Part shown: positions 1-7,214 of the stretch, piece by piece
How the letters are laid out: each line of letters begins with the position of its first letter
Position numbering within the stretch: position 1 is the first letter of the stretch
From: Ignavibacteria bacterium
GTDB taxonomy: Bacteria; Bacteroidota; Ignavibacteria; Tepidaquicellales; Tepidaquicellaceae
Assembly: GCA_016788375.1 (NCBI GenBank)
Contig: JAEUSI010000012.1
Coordinates: forward strand, 1 to 39,453
Direction of reading: 5' to 3'
DNA: 39,453 nucleotides
The notes under the pieces: model-generated
Database searches by the model: none
The model's input: only the letters and a program-made list of their open reading frames with translations
Told to the model about the DNA's origin: nothing
Program-made: the position numbers and the translations under genes

Positions 1-437
1 ATATCCGGAATAAAATCTTCAAGTCCCTGCGGAAAAACAAGAGGAATGCCGGGAAATTGTTTTTCCAGAATTGAAAGCGTACCTAAATTGAGATGATCGA
101 AATGTGAATGGGAAATCAAAATGAGATCGCATTTTTTCAGAACGTCTATGTTCAGTCCGGGTTCAACAACTCTCTTCTGAAGCTCTGCACAGTAATCCGT
201 CAGCCACGGATCAGTCAGTATTACTTTATCATCCATCTGTAAAAGCACTGTTGCATGACCTATCCAGAGCGCAGACAGTTTTACGTCTTTTCTGACAGGA
301 TCTTTGATTTTGTTTTTTACTCTGCCCGTTTCAGTAAAAATCCTTGAAATGTTATCGCTTGTGTCAAAAAATACCTGACATCCGCTGATTGCCGAGAAAA
401 ATAAAATTATACAGAATAAGAACGGTTTTATTTTCAT
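1..437 (-). CDS. MBL-fold hydrolase, exported lipoprotein (3' end outside window)
   Basis: Reading the minus strand from the ATG at 437 gives an open frame to the window edge (145 residues seen). It begins with a lipoprotein signal peptide (basic start, hydrophobic stretch, lipobox ending ISGC, Cys20). A metallo-beta-lactamase fold follows: LWIGHATVLLQ, then a DP-W-T strand, then the zinc motif HSHFDH (the HxHxDH signature). The order matches the UlaG / NAPE-PLD-like branch of the superfamily, whose members are mostly hydrolases of phosphodiester or lactone bonds. The substrate cannot be told from this part. The start overlaps the stop of the upstream minus-strand gene by one base (TGATG), which suggests translational coupling and co-transcription. 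Seen: motif, lipobox and overlap. Inferred: envelope location. Confidence 0.85.
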   Translation of the reverse strand, partial: MKIKPFLFCIILFFSAISGCQVFFDTSDNISRIFTETGRVKNKIKDPVRKDVKLSALWIGHATVLLQMDDKVILTDPWLTDYCAELQKRVVEPGLNIDVLKKCDLILISHSHFDHLNLGTLSILEKQFPGIPLVFPQGLEDFIPD

Positions 438-1003
438 CAGTAATATTTTAAACAAATGCCGAAATCATATTTACTGCTGCCGGTGAAATTATAATTAAAC
501 TGAAATCCGAGTATTCCGAAAAATGTATACGACGAAATCTCTGCAGCGTATGTATTTTCGCTTCCGCCGGAATTATTTTTCCTGAGCCTGTATTTTGCGC
601 CGAGAGAAAACGAAAGGTACTCGCCTGATTCGACTGCAGGAATGAATATTCTTGCTCCCGCAGAGAGGCTGAATCTTGTCAGGTCGGAATTTTTAAAAGA
701 AGATGTTGCCCATACGGGCTGAACAAATATCTCTGCCGATCCGCCGTATCTTCTTACAGGATTGACAATAAAAAACTGAACCGGTGAAATTAATTTGTTT
801 GCGTTAAATGAAAAGTTTACCGGTGTCACATTCCACTGCAGCGCATACTGAAGACGAGTGTCAGATTCGTTTCTGTCCTGAATAAAAAAAGACGAAGGAA
901 CTGTCTGAAGAAGTGTCCACGTTGATATTTCGGTAAAATAATTTTTATGCCTGCTCTGAGCATGCGTTTCTGTTCCGTATAAAACCATAAATACAAAAAA
1001 CAA
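437..1003 (-). CDS. Hypothetical exported protein, probably outer-membrane beta-rich
   Basis: This 188-residue product is not recognised as a named family. It has a hydrophobic N-terminus ending in an AQ-type signal-peptidase site (around THAQS), then alternating aromatic and polar segments (for example FSLGAKYRLRK and FGILGFQFNYNF), and it ends in aromatic residues (KYY). That pattern fits a small outer-membrane beta-barrel. The start is uncertain: the chosen codon is TTG at 1003, with a GGAG about 11 bases upstream, and an ATG lies five codons further in. The gene overlaps the downstream MBL lipoprotein gene by one base, so the two probably act together in the envelope. Function is unknown. 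Confidence 0.6.
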   Translation of the reverse strand: MFFVFMVLYGTETHAQSRHKNYFTEISTWTLLQTVPSSFFIQDRNESDTRLQYALQWNVTPVNFSFNANKLISPVQFFIVNPVRRYGGSAEIFVQPVWATSSFKNSDLTRFSLSAGARIFIPAVESGEYLSFSLGAKYRLRKNNSGGSENTYAAEISSYTFFGILGFQFNYNFTGSSKYDFGICLKYY

Positions 1004-1109
1004 AATCGCCGCAACTCCGGATAAATTTATGCCGGCAGGATCAGAAACTGAAGATTTTTGAATGCTAAAAATTTGCCTGATATTTATGTATAAAGATTTG
1101 AATTCCTGT

Positions 1110-1754
1110 TTAACTATTTTTAATTCTTCTGAGATTCAGTTCGGGAAAATTAACGGCAAGCCGTTTAATATGTTCGCACCAGACTTTTACTGCTTCATCG
1201 GTTTTTTGCTGAAGGCTTAATTCCAGAAATTGCTTATGCGCAGTCAGATCATAATGCTTCTTCTGTTTGAGTTCGAACAGATCGTTTAAAATTCTGATAT
1301 TATGCTTGTAAATTTCATTCATAACACAAAGCATGAATTTGTTTTCAGAGGGACCGTATATTGCCAGTGCAAAATCCCAGAGCAAATATCCAATTTTATT
1401 GAAATCCTTGCATTTTTCAATTCTGGAAATGACGGTATTAATTTTTTTGAAATCACCTTTTTTGTAACGCGGAACAGCATCTCTTAAAAGTTCGGGCGCA
1501 ATAAATATGTATACTTTATAAATTTCAGTCATGTAGTCAGCAGAAATCCTCCTGACAAAACTTCCCCTGTTTGGAATCATTTCCAGATAACCTTCACTGT
1601 GAAGAATTCTGAATGCTTCCCTGACCGGCACCCTGCTGATTTTAAAAGACTTTGCTACCTTTGTTTCAGTTATATGATCTCCGCCTTTCAGCCTTCCGTA
1701 CATTATCTCCCTGCGGATGAATGAAGTTATTTTATTTACTGTGGTGTCTTTCAT
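1110..1754 (-). CDS. GntR-family transcriptional regulator (FadR/FCD subfamily)
   Basis: This 214-residue protein has an N-terminal winged helix (about residues 5-70) carrying the GntR hallmarks: an IxxGRLKGGDHITE-like stretch, then SRVPVREAFRIL as the recognition helix, then a GYLEMIPNRGSFV wing. Residues 80-205 are all-helical and fit an FCD effector-binding domain, including late His residues (TAHKQF, CEHIKR) at places where FCD proteins often bind a metal. Such regulators usually respond to a small carboxylic acid and often control neighbouring catabolic genes. The ligand cannot be predicted here. It is read divergently from the surface-protein gene at 1990 and lies 106 bases upstream of the exported protein at 437-1003. 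The start is the ATG at 1754. Confidence 0.88.
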   Translation of the reverse strand: MKDTTVNKITSFIRREIMYGRLKGGDHITETKVAKSFKISRVPVREAFRILHSEGYLEMIPNRGSFVRRISADYMTEIYKVYIFIAPELLRDAVPRYKKGDFKKINTVISRIEKCKDFNKIGYLLWDFALAIYGPSENKFMLCVMNEIYKHNIRILNDLFELKQKKHYDLTAHKQFLELSLQQKTDEAVKVWCEHIKRLAVNFPELNLRRIKNS

Positions 1755-1791
1755 TTTATATAAAGTTTCGGGTTATTATTGTTTGAGTATA

Positions 1792-1844
1792 TTTTATCAG
1801 ATTAACCTTTTTCCGGTGTGTAAAATTTGTGAAGGTTTTATCAG
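1792..1844. repeat. 9-bp direct repeat in the gntR upstream gap
   Basis: TTTTATCAG occurs at 1792-1800 and again at 1836-1844, 44 bases apart (about four helical turns), in the gap between the divergent GntR gene and the surface-protein gene. It could be an operator pair for autoregulation. It is AT-rich and short, so chance is quite possible. Confidence 0.25.
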
Positions 1845-1989
1845 CAGTTACTCTGTTAAATATATGCTTATTATAATTTTTATTCAATTTACATCTGATT
1901 TTAATAATTAAATATTATTTTTTATAAAATTCTGTTTTAATTATTCATTGGAAATACTAAATTATTTTTAAACAAATCAGACAAATATT

Positions 1990-3345
1990 ATGAAAAGAAT
2001 AATTACAATGCTATTTATACTTATCAGTGCTTCCGGCTTTTCTCAAAGCATCAGCAATATGAGTCTTCTGGGAAACAAACATGATTTTTTTTCCGGAGGA
2101 ACTCCTACCGGATGGTATTATGCATCCTGCTGGGGATATGTTGCCGGCGGAAGAGAGTATGCAATTATCGGTCATTATGCGGGAACTACGGTTTATGACG
2201 TAACTAATCCGTCTGACATTACAAGCAAAGGCACTGTACCGGGTCCTTCATCATTTTATAATTACCGTGAAATGAAAACTTATTCGCATTATCTGTATGT
2301 CGTATCCGAAGGCGGACAGGGTGTTCAGATTATTGATCTTCAGTATCTTCCGGACTCGGTTCATTTTATAAAAAGTTATGTTTTCAGCGGATATACAAGA
2401 TCACATTCGATTTCACAGGAAGGAAGATATCTTTACTGCAACGGCGGAAATTACAATAACGGAGGCGTCTTTATTCTTGATCTTCTTGATCCTGAAAATC
2501 CCGTAAAGCGGGGTCAGTGGGGAACAAGATATATTCACGACTGCTTTATTAAAAATGATACGATATTCGGCGCAGCAATTAATCAGGGTTATCTTGTAAT
2601 GCTTGATGCGCAGAACAAGGATTCAATTAAATTCATAAGGGAATTCACTTACCCGGGTGCGGTTACTCATAATGCATGGACTACGGAAGACAGAAGATAT
2701 CTTGTTACTACAGATGAAGGCGGATCAAATCATGCGAAACTCTGGGATATAAGCAACGTTACTTCGCAGGTTCAGGTTGCAGACCTGATGCCTTATGACG
2801 GAGCTTCAATGGTTCATAATGCCTACATAAAGGGAGATTATCTTTACCTTGCTCATTACAGAGCAGGTGTTATCGTTTACAATATTCAGAATCCTTCAAG
2901 TCCCGTCGAAGCAGGTCATTATGACACTTATCCGGGAGTAAACAGCACAGCTTATCAGGGCTGCTGGAATGTTTATCCGTATCTGCCTTCAGGAAATATT
3001 ATCGCAAGCGATATTGCTACTGGTCTTTATGTTCTCAGACTCGGAACTGTATCTTCGGTAAACGGACAAACGGAATCTCCGGGAAATTATTTTCTTTCGC
3101 AGAACTTTCCGAATCCGTTTAATCCGCTTACAACTATTACATATTATTTGCCTGAACAGACTAATGTTAAAATTACAGTATCGGATAATACCGGAAAAGA
3201 AGTGAAAACGCTTGTTAACGAAATTCAGAATAAAGGAAGTTATTCGGCTGAATTTAAAAGCGACGGTCTGCCGTCAGGAACCTATTTTTACACAATTTCA
3301 ACCGGTAAATTTGTAGAGACAAAGAAAATGATATTGATGAAATAA
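1990..3345 (+). CDS. Choice-of-anchor B / LVIVD-repeat surface protein with T9SS sorting domain
   Basis: This 451-residue secreted protein has a signal peptide at residues 1-18 (MKRII..., cleavage near FSQS). A body of repeated beta-propeller blades follows, of the LVIVD / choice-of-anchor B type: phrases such as TTVYDVTNPSD, GVQIIDLQYLPD, FILDLLDPENPVKRG, LWDISNV and VYNIQNPSSPVEAG recur about every 45-50 residues. From about residue 370 there is a classic type IX secretion C-terminal domain (NFPNPFNP, TTITYYLPE, VKITVSDNTGKEVKTLV, SGTYFYTI, and a final KKMILMK). Such domains direct export through the outer membrane and are usually removed on surface attachment. No enzymatic residues are evident, so it is likely an adhesive or scaffold protein. 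The start is the ATG at 1990, fixed by the signal peptide. Confidence 0.9.
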   Translation: MKRIITMLFILISASGFSQSISNMSLLGNKHDFFSGGTPTGWYYASCWGYVAGGREYAIIGHYAGTTVYDVTNPSDITSKGTVPGPSSFYNYREMKTYSHYLYVVSEGGQGVQIIDLQYLPDSVHFIKSYVFSGYTRSHSISQEGRYLYCNGGNYNNGGVFILDLLDPENPVKRGQWGTRYIHDCFIKNDTIFGAAINQGYLVMLDAQNKDSIKFIREFTYPGAVTHNAWTTEDRRYLVTTDEGGSNHAKLWDISNVTSQVQVADLMPYDGASMVHNAYIKGDYLYLAHYRAGVIVYNIQNPSSPVEAGHYDTYPGVNSTAYQGCWNVYPYLPSGNIIASDIATGLYVLRLGTVSSVNGQTESPGNYFLSQNFPNPFNPLTTITYYLPEQTNVKITVSDNTGKEVKTLVNEIQNKGSYSAEFKSDGLPSGTYFYTISTGKFVETKKMILMK

Positions 3346-3415
3346 AAATTTATCAAAATATATCAGGAAGAGGTCAGGTCTGCCGATGCATTTGATTTCC
3401 CGCCGTCATTGATAT

Positions 3416-3437
3416 TGCCTGCATCGCGAGGCAGGTA
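3416..3437. repeat. Imperfect palindrome, REP-like
   Basis: TGCCTGC and GCAGGTA (one G-T wobble) flank an eight-base loop containing the self-complementary TCGCGA. It is unusually GC-rich for this AT-rich gap. It sits exactly where the decayed T9SS domain stops resembling its consensus, so it may be a small mobile or repetitive palindrome inserted there. I saw no second copy in the window. Confidence 0.4.
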
Positions 3438-3612
3438 TGCAAGATCCGATCCGTTAAATGAAAACATCATAATTTCCCGCTTTCTTAAAATCATTTACTA
3501 AAGTTACGGCTTCCTTGCCGAACAGATTGTAATTTTTAACAGTAAGAAAATTTTCTTATAGAATTACTTACTCAATCTTTGTCTGAAGATTAAACGGATT
3601 TGACAATTTTTC
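3438..3612 (-). pseudogene. Remnant of a T9SS C-terminal sorting domain
   Basis: Read on the minus strand from 3612 this gives EKLSNPFNLQTKIE, a stop, VIL, a stop, ENFLTVKNYNLFGKEAV, then TLVNDFKKAGNYDV. After a one-base frame change near 3459 it continues FNGSDLA. This closely follows the consensus T9SS domain (NPFNP..T.I.Y / V.L.VYN..GKEV.TLVN....AG.Y.V.F.GS.L.SG.Y). Two in-frame stops (3568-3570 and 3556-3558), the frameshift, and loss of the terminal GxYFYxL / KKMxLxK part show that it is dead. The upstream cargo region is gone. It is inverted relative to, and degenerate compared with, the intact T9SS domain ending at 3345. Confidence 0.8.
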
Positions 3613-3781
3613 TATAAGTAAATAAAATCAATTCAAATTCAGCAACTGCCTTTTATCAAAAAAGAGTAATTGTTATATTATAACAGTTAAAATATTATAA
3701 AAACATTGTTTTTAGAGTATTTTAATGATTTATTAATTACTCATTCGGGAAAACACATCATTACATCAATTATTTATTAAA

Positions 3782-4894
3782 ATGAATATGAATTTTAAAG
3801 CTCTGAAATTTCCTAATACGAAAAATTCAGATTTATTGGGAACTCTGAGAATCCGGGTAAAGGAATATTTCGACACAAAAAAAATTGCAAGATACGGCGA
3901 CTCATCTATGGTCTGGAAAACTGTTTTTATGATTTCACTTTATTTTATACCGTATATTTTGATGCTTACGGGAATAGTTGCAAACGTCTGGGGAATTTTA
4001 GGTCTGTGGCTTTTGATGGGATTCGGTATGGCTGGAATCGGGCTCTCAATTATGCATGATGCAAATCACGGCTCATATTCAAAAAATGAAAATGTAAATA
4101 AATATCTCGGTTATCTTATAAATTTAATCGGAGGAAGTTCGGTCAACTGGAAAATTCAGCACAATGTACTGCATCACTCCTTTACCAATATTGACGGATT
4201 CGACGAAGATATCAGCATCGGAAAGATTCTCCGTTTTTCGCCTCATCAGAAACGATATAAGGTTCACAGAATTCAGCATTATTATGCATGGTTCTTTTAT
4301 TGTTTTATGACGCTGAACTGGATTGTCAGCAAGGATTTTATGCAGCTTTTCAGATACAGGCAGATGGGGCTTTTAAAAGGGCAGAGCAGGAGTTTTTCAG
4401 CGCTTCTGACAGAACTTATTCTCTCAAAACTTTTTTATGTTTTTTGTTTTATCGTCTTACCCGTTGTTTTACTACCTGTTCCATGGTGGCAGACCCTGAT
4501 TTTTTTCTTTGTAATGCATGCGGTGGCAAGCCTGATTGTCGGTATTATTTTTCAGTGCGCTCATGTCATGCCGACTTCCGAATTTCCTCTGCCTGATGAC
4601 AAGGGATATCTTGAAAATAATTTCACGATTCATCAGATTCTTACAACGGCAAATTTTTCTCCGGGGAATAAATTGTTTTCATGGTTTATCGGAGGACTTA
4701 ATTATCAAATCGAACATCATCTTTTTCCGAACATTTGTCATATTCATTACAGGGCTATTTCTGCTATCGTAAAAAAAACCACTGCAGAATTCGGTATTCC
4801 GTACAATGTTCATTCTAATTTTTTTAAAGCCGTAAAAAATCATCTTATTATGCTCCGAGACCTCGGAAGATATGATGATCTTTCAAAATGCTGA
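3782..4894 (+). CDS. Fatty acid desaturase (membrane di-iron, front-end/acyl-CoA type)
   Basis: This 370-residue integral membrane enzyme introduces a double bond into fatty acyl chains using O2 and a di-iron centre. All three histidine boxes are present: HDANH (92-96), HNVLHH (127-132) and QIEHH (309-313), plus an extra His at 261. The QxxHH third box is typical of the DesA/linoleoyl-CoA (delta-6-like) group. There are hydrophobic pairs at about 47-90, 168-183 and 213-258. No cytochrome b5 domain is fused, so a separate ferredoxin or other electron donor is implied. Two ATGs (3782 and 3788) are possible starts and change only two residues. It is probably a monocistronic membrane-lipid adaptation gene; regiospecificity cannot be read from the sequence. 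Confidence 0.92.
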   Translation: MNMNFKALKFPNTKNSDLLGTLRIRVKEYFDTKKIARYGDSSMVWKTVFMISLYFIPYILMLTGIVANVWGILGLWLLMGFGMAGIGLSIMHDANHGSYSKNENVNKYLGYLINLIGGSSVNWKIQHNVLHHSFTNIDGFDEDISIGKILRFSPHQKRYKVHRIQHYYAWFFYCFMTLNWIVSKDFMQLFRYRQMGLLKGQSRSFSALLTELILSKLFYVFCFIVLPVVLLPVPWWQTLIFFFVMHAVASLIVGIIFQCAHVMPTSEFPLPDDKGYLENNFTIHQILTTANFSPGNKLFSWFIGGLNYQIEHHLFPNICHIHYRAISAIVKKTTAEFGIPYNVHSNFFKAVKNHLIMLRDLGRYDDLSKC

Positions 4895-5011
4895 ACAGAT
4901 AATATCTACAGCTGCCGGCTTAATTTTATATTTCATTTCAGGAATTTTCTTAAGGGAAATTTTCTGAGATATTTTCATTTCACCTGTTTTTTAAAATTAA
5001 ATCTTACAGTC

Positions 5012-5590
5012 ATGATACACAGAGACTTTTTTTTCAGCAACTCAAAAAAACTTCTTTTCAGCGGGAAGTTCAAACAATCTCAGGTAGACGGTTTAAATGC
5101 CGTGCTTGATGAATGGGAAAAAAATTATCCTGATAAAGACGACAGGTGGCTTGCTTATATGCTTGCTACTGCACATCATGAGACGGACAGAAGAATGCAG
5201 CCTATTGAGGAATACGGCAAGGGTAAAGGAAGACCTTACGGAAGCAATATTAAAATGAACAGAACAAGATACTATGACACTGCCAATCTTTTTTACGGAA
5301 GGGGGTTTGTTCAGCTTACATGGTATGAGAACTATGAAAAAGCCGGCGGAAAACTCGGAGTAAATCTTATTAAAAATCCGGAAAAAGCTCTCGACCTGAA
5401 AATTGCCACAAAAATTATGTTTCTCGGAATGATGGAAGGTTGGTTTACAGGCAAAAGGCTTTCAAACTATTTTAATGCAACTACGGAAGATGTTTATAAT
5501 GCGAGAAGAATTATTAACGGAACCGACAAAGCAAGCCTGATTGCTGATTATGCCTATGATTATTACAGCTGCATAAGCTACACTACTTAA
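5012..5590 (+). CDS. GH19-type chitinase/lysozyme (endolysin-like)
   Basis: This 192-residue single catalytic domain resembles glycoside hydrolase family 19 muralytic or chitinolytic enzymes, especially phage-type endolysins. ATAHHETD places the likely general acid at Glu57, EEYGKG supplies further acids (Glu66/67), and YGRGFVQLTWYENY (95-108) is the family's substrate-cleft signature. The C-terminus has a RRIINGTDKA helix also seen in the family. No signal peptide is visible (MIHRDFFFS...), so export would need a holin-like route, lysis, or a cytoplasmic role. It is followed after only three bases by the tag gene, so the two are likely co-transcribed. There are no other phage genes nearby, so a domesticated endolysin is more likely than a prophage remnant. 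Confidence 0.82.
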   Translation: MIHRDFFFSNSKKLLFSGKFKQSQVDGLNAVLDEWEKNYPDKDDRWLAYMLATAHHETDRRMQPIEEYGKGKGRPYGSNIKMNRTRYYDTANLFYGRGFVQLTWYENYEKAGGKLGVNLIKNPEKALDLKIATKIMFLGMMEGWFTGKRLSNYFNATTEDVYNARRIINGTDKASLIADYAYDYYSCISYTT

Positions 5591-5593
5591 TAA

Positions 5594-6154
5594 ATGGATA
5601 AGCCGAAAACCTACTGTGCATATATAAATTCACTCGGTGAAAATGAATACAGTGTTCACAGGGAATACCACGACACTCAGTACGGATTCCCGATGAAGAG
5701 TGACGACGAATTATTCGGAAGGCTCATTCTTGAAATAAATCAGGCAGGACTCAGCTGGACAACTATTTTAAATAAGCAGGACTCATTCAGAAAAGCATAT
5801 CATAGTTTCTCCGTAAAAAAAATTGCTTCCTACAGGGAATCAGATTTTATCAGGTTAATGAATGATGCGGGAATTATCAGAAACCGTTTAAAGATTAATG
5901 CTGCAATTGAAAATGCAAAAACAATTCTGAAAATCCAGAAAGAATACGGCTCTTTTAAAAACTGGCTTGACAGTCACCATCCTTTGAAAAGGGAAGAATG
6001 GACAGTGCTTTTCAGGAAAAATTTCAGATTTACGGGAGGTGAAATTGTAAACGAATTTTTAATGAGCACCGGGTATCTCAGCGGATCTCACGAAAAAACC
6101 TGCCCGGTATACAAAAAAATTTTACTTCTTAAGCCGGCATGGTCCCGTAAATAA
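5594..6154 (+). CDS. tag: DNA-3-methyladenine glycosylase I
   Basis: This 186-residue protein is the normal length for Tag, which removes 3-methyladenine from alkylated DNA in base excision repair. The zinc ligands known from E. coli Tag are all conserved: Cys8, His26 (in YHDTQYG), His166 and Cys170 (HEKTC). Glu47, in LEINQAGLSWTTIL, matches the catalytic-pocket Glu of the family. It is read three bases after the GH19 gene and faces the convergent TerB-like gene. The ATG at 5594 is the only suitable start. Confidence 0.94.
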   Translation: MDKPKTYCAYINSLGENEYSVHREYHDTQYGFPMKSDDELFGRLILEINQAGLSWTTILNKQDSFRKAYHSFSVKKIASYRESDFIRLMNDAGIIRNRLKINAAIENAKTILKIQKEYGSFKNWLDSHHPLKREEWTVLFRKNFRFTGGEIVNEFLMSTGYLSGSHEKTCPVYKKILLLKPAWSRK

Positions 6155-6171
6155 ATCAGGACTGCCGGCGT

Positions 6172-6636
6172 TTACTGATGAGGCGGATTAATTATTTCAA
6201 GATCAAGCAGCCTCTGCTCTTCCCTGCTTATTGATCCGTAACCCCAGATGCCTCCGGAAGCCTGCGCAACCTGTTTTGCAAGAGAGAGATAACTTTTATA
6301 AAGTTCTTTTGCAAATTCTTTATTCAGCTTAGGAAGAATATTGTTTAATTTTTTCAGTTCATTGCTGATAAAATAAATCTTTCCTTCGGTTTCAACGGGA
6401 AGTTTTTCCATAATATGAAAAAAAGCTTCTCTGGAATGCTTGTCAACTTTTTCATAATATTTCTGTAAAATTGATTCCTTGTCTTCGGCTCTGAAATGTG
6501 TCGTTTTTGCGCCCCAGTTTACTTCTTTCTGCTCAATATTTCCGTCTGCTGATGAAATTAATATCGTGAGTAAAACCGGCGCATTGATCAGTAAATCAAT
6601 TTCTTTATCGTTAAGGTTTTTAAATTCAGGTATCAT
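6172..6636 (-). CDS. TerB-like helical protein of unknown function
   Basis: This 154-residue soluble, mostly helical protein contains ISSADGNIEQKEV near residues 28-40, which resembles the acidic ADGxIxxxE loop of TerB-fold (tellurite-resistance B-like) proteins, and it continues with a helical bundle. It lacks a signal peptide or membrane segment. It ends in a Gly/Tyr-rich tail (GGIWGYGSIS) before the C-terminus. It converges with tag, with a 17-base gap. TerB-fold proteins have been tied to metal or envelope stress, but nothing here fixes a role. Assignment to the fold is by motif only. Confidence 0.6.
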   Translation of the reverse strand: MIPEFKNLNDKEIDLLINAPVLLTILISSADGNIEQKEVNWGAKTTHFRAEDKESILQKYYEKVDKHSREAFFHIMEKLPVETEGKIYFISNELKKLNNILPKLNKEFAKELYKSYLSLAKQVAQASGGIWGYGSISREEQRLLDLEIINPPHQ

Positions 6637-6812
6637 ATTGGTTTTGTTTGATTAAGTTTTTTATAAAAAACATATTTTTAATTAAAGTATAAAGGAAAAT
6701 TTATTTCACAGATTTAACGGTTTAACAAAAAACGGGTTTTTATTGTATTTTAAAATGTGTTTAAATATAAAAACATAATTACAATATTATTTTAAAAACT
6801 AATTCTAATTGT

Positions 6813-7190
6813 TTGAAAAAAGATAAAACTGATAAAAAGGACAGTTACGGGATTTATTTGTTTTATGGAATTCTGACTGCTGTTATTATAATAATTGCCA
6901 TGCTCTTAACTCAAAACACTCCGGATAAAGAGCCTGTTATCATACCTCAATCAGGCAGGTGGTCTGAAGAAGCAGACTCATCTTTTGTAAAAATGTGCTT
7001 TGATAAATACAAGACTCAGGTAAAAGGCGATCTTGAGAAACAGGAAAATACAAAGGCTTTCTGCAGGTGTATGCTCGAAAAAATTAAAACCAAGTATAAC
7101 GAATTCGAACTCAGAAAAATGACAGATGCTGACATTAAACAATGGGATACAGAATGCAGAAATCAGCTTATGAAACCCGCAGACAAATAA
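6813..7190 (+). CDS. Small membrane-anchored protein with conserved-type cysteines
   Basis: This 125-residue protein starts at TTG 6813 (MKKDKTDKKD..., a basic cytoplasmic tail). One membrane helix lies at about 13-33 (IYLFYGILTAVIIIIAMLL). An exported helical domain follows with Cys in KMCFDKY, a CRC pair in AFCRCMLEKIK, and a late DTECRNQL. The C...CxCMLEKI...C arrangement recalls a poorly described set of small exported Bacteroidota proteins. The cysteines probably form two disulfides in the periplasm. No ATG is available nearby, which supports TTG. It lies 24 bases upstream of the lipoate ligase gene and may share its transcript. Function unknown. Confidence 0.65.
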   Translation: MKKDKTDKKDSYGIYLFYGILTAVIIIIAMLLTQNTPDKEPVIIPQSGRWSEEADSSFVKMCFDKYKTQVKGDLEKQENTKAFCRCMLEKIKTKYNEFELRKMTDADIKQWDTECRNQLMKPADK

Positions 7191-7214
7191 AAGCAATTTA
7201 ATATTTATTTTCAA

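Larger units (their letters stand above)
3346..3781. other. 436-base gap: decayed T9SS domain plus AT-rich leader
   Basis: No intact gene is present. The middle part (3438-3612) is a decayed minus-strand T9SS sorting-domain remnant with a small dyad beside it (3416-3437). The last 170 bases are very AT-rich and presumably hold the promoter of the desaturase gene at 3782. I saw no rho-independent terminator after the surface-protein gene. Confidence 0.6.

Noticed and set aside
3346-3781. A structured RNA or CRISPR-like element in the 436-base gap
   Set aside because: No regular repeat-spacer pattern or recognisable riboswitch core. The region is explained by the T9SS fossil and AT-rich leader.
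5012-5590. Prophage remnant around the GH19 gene
   Set aside because: No integrase, capsid, holin or attachment-site duplication nearby. Flanking genes are cellular.
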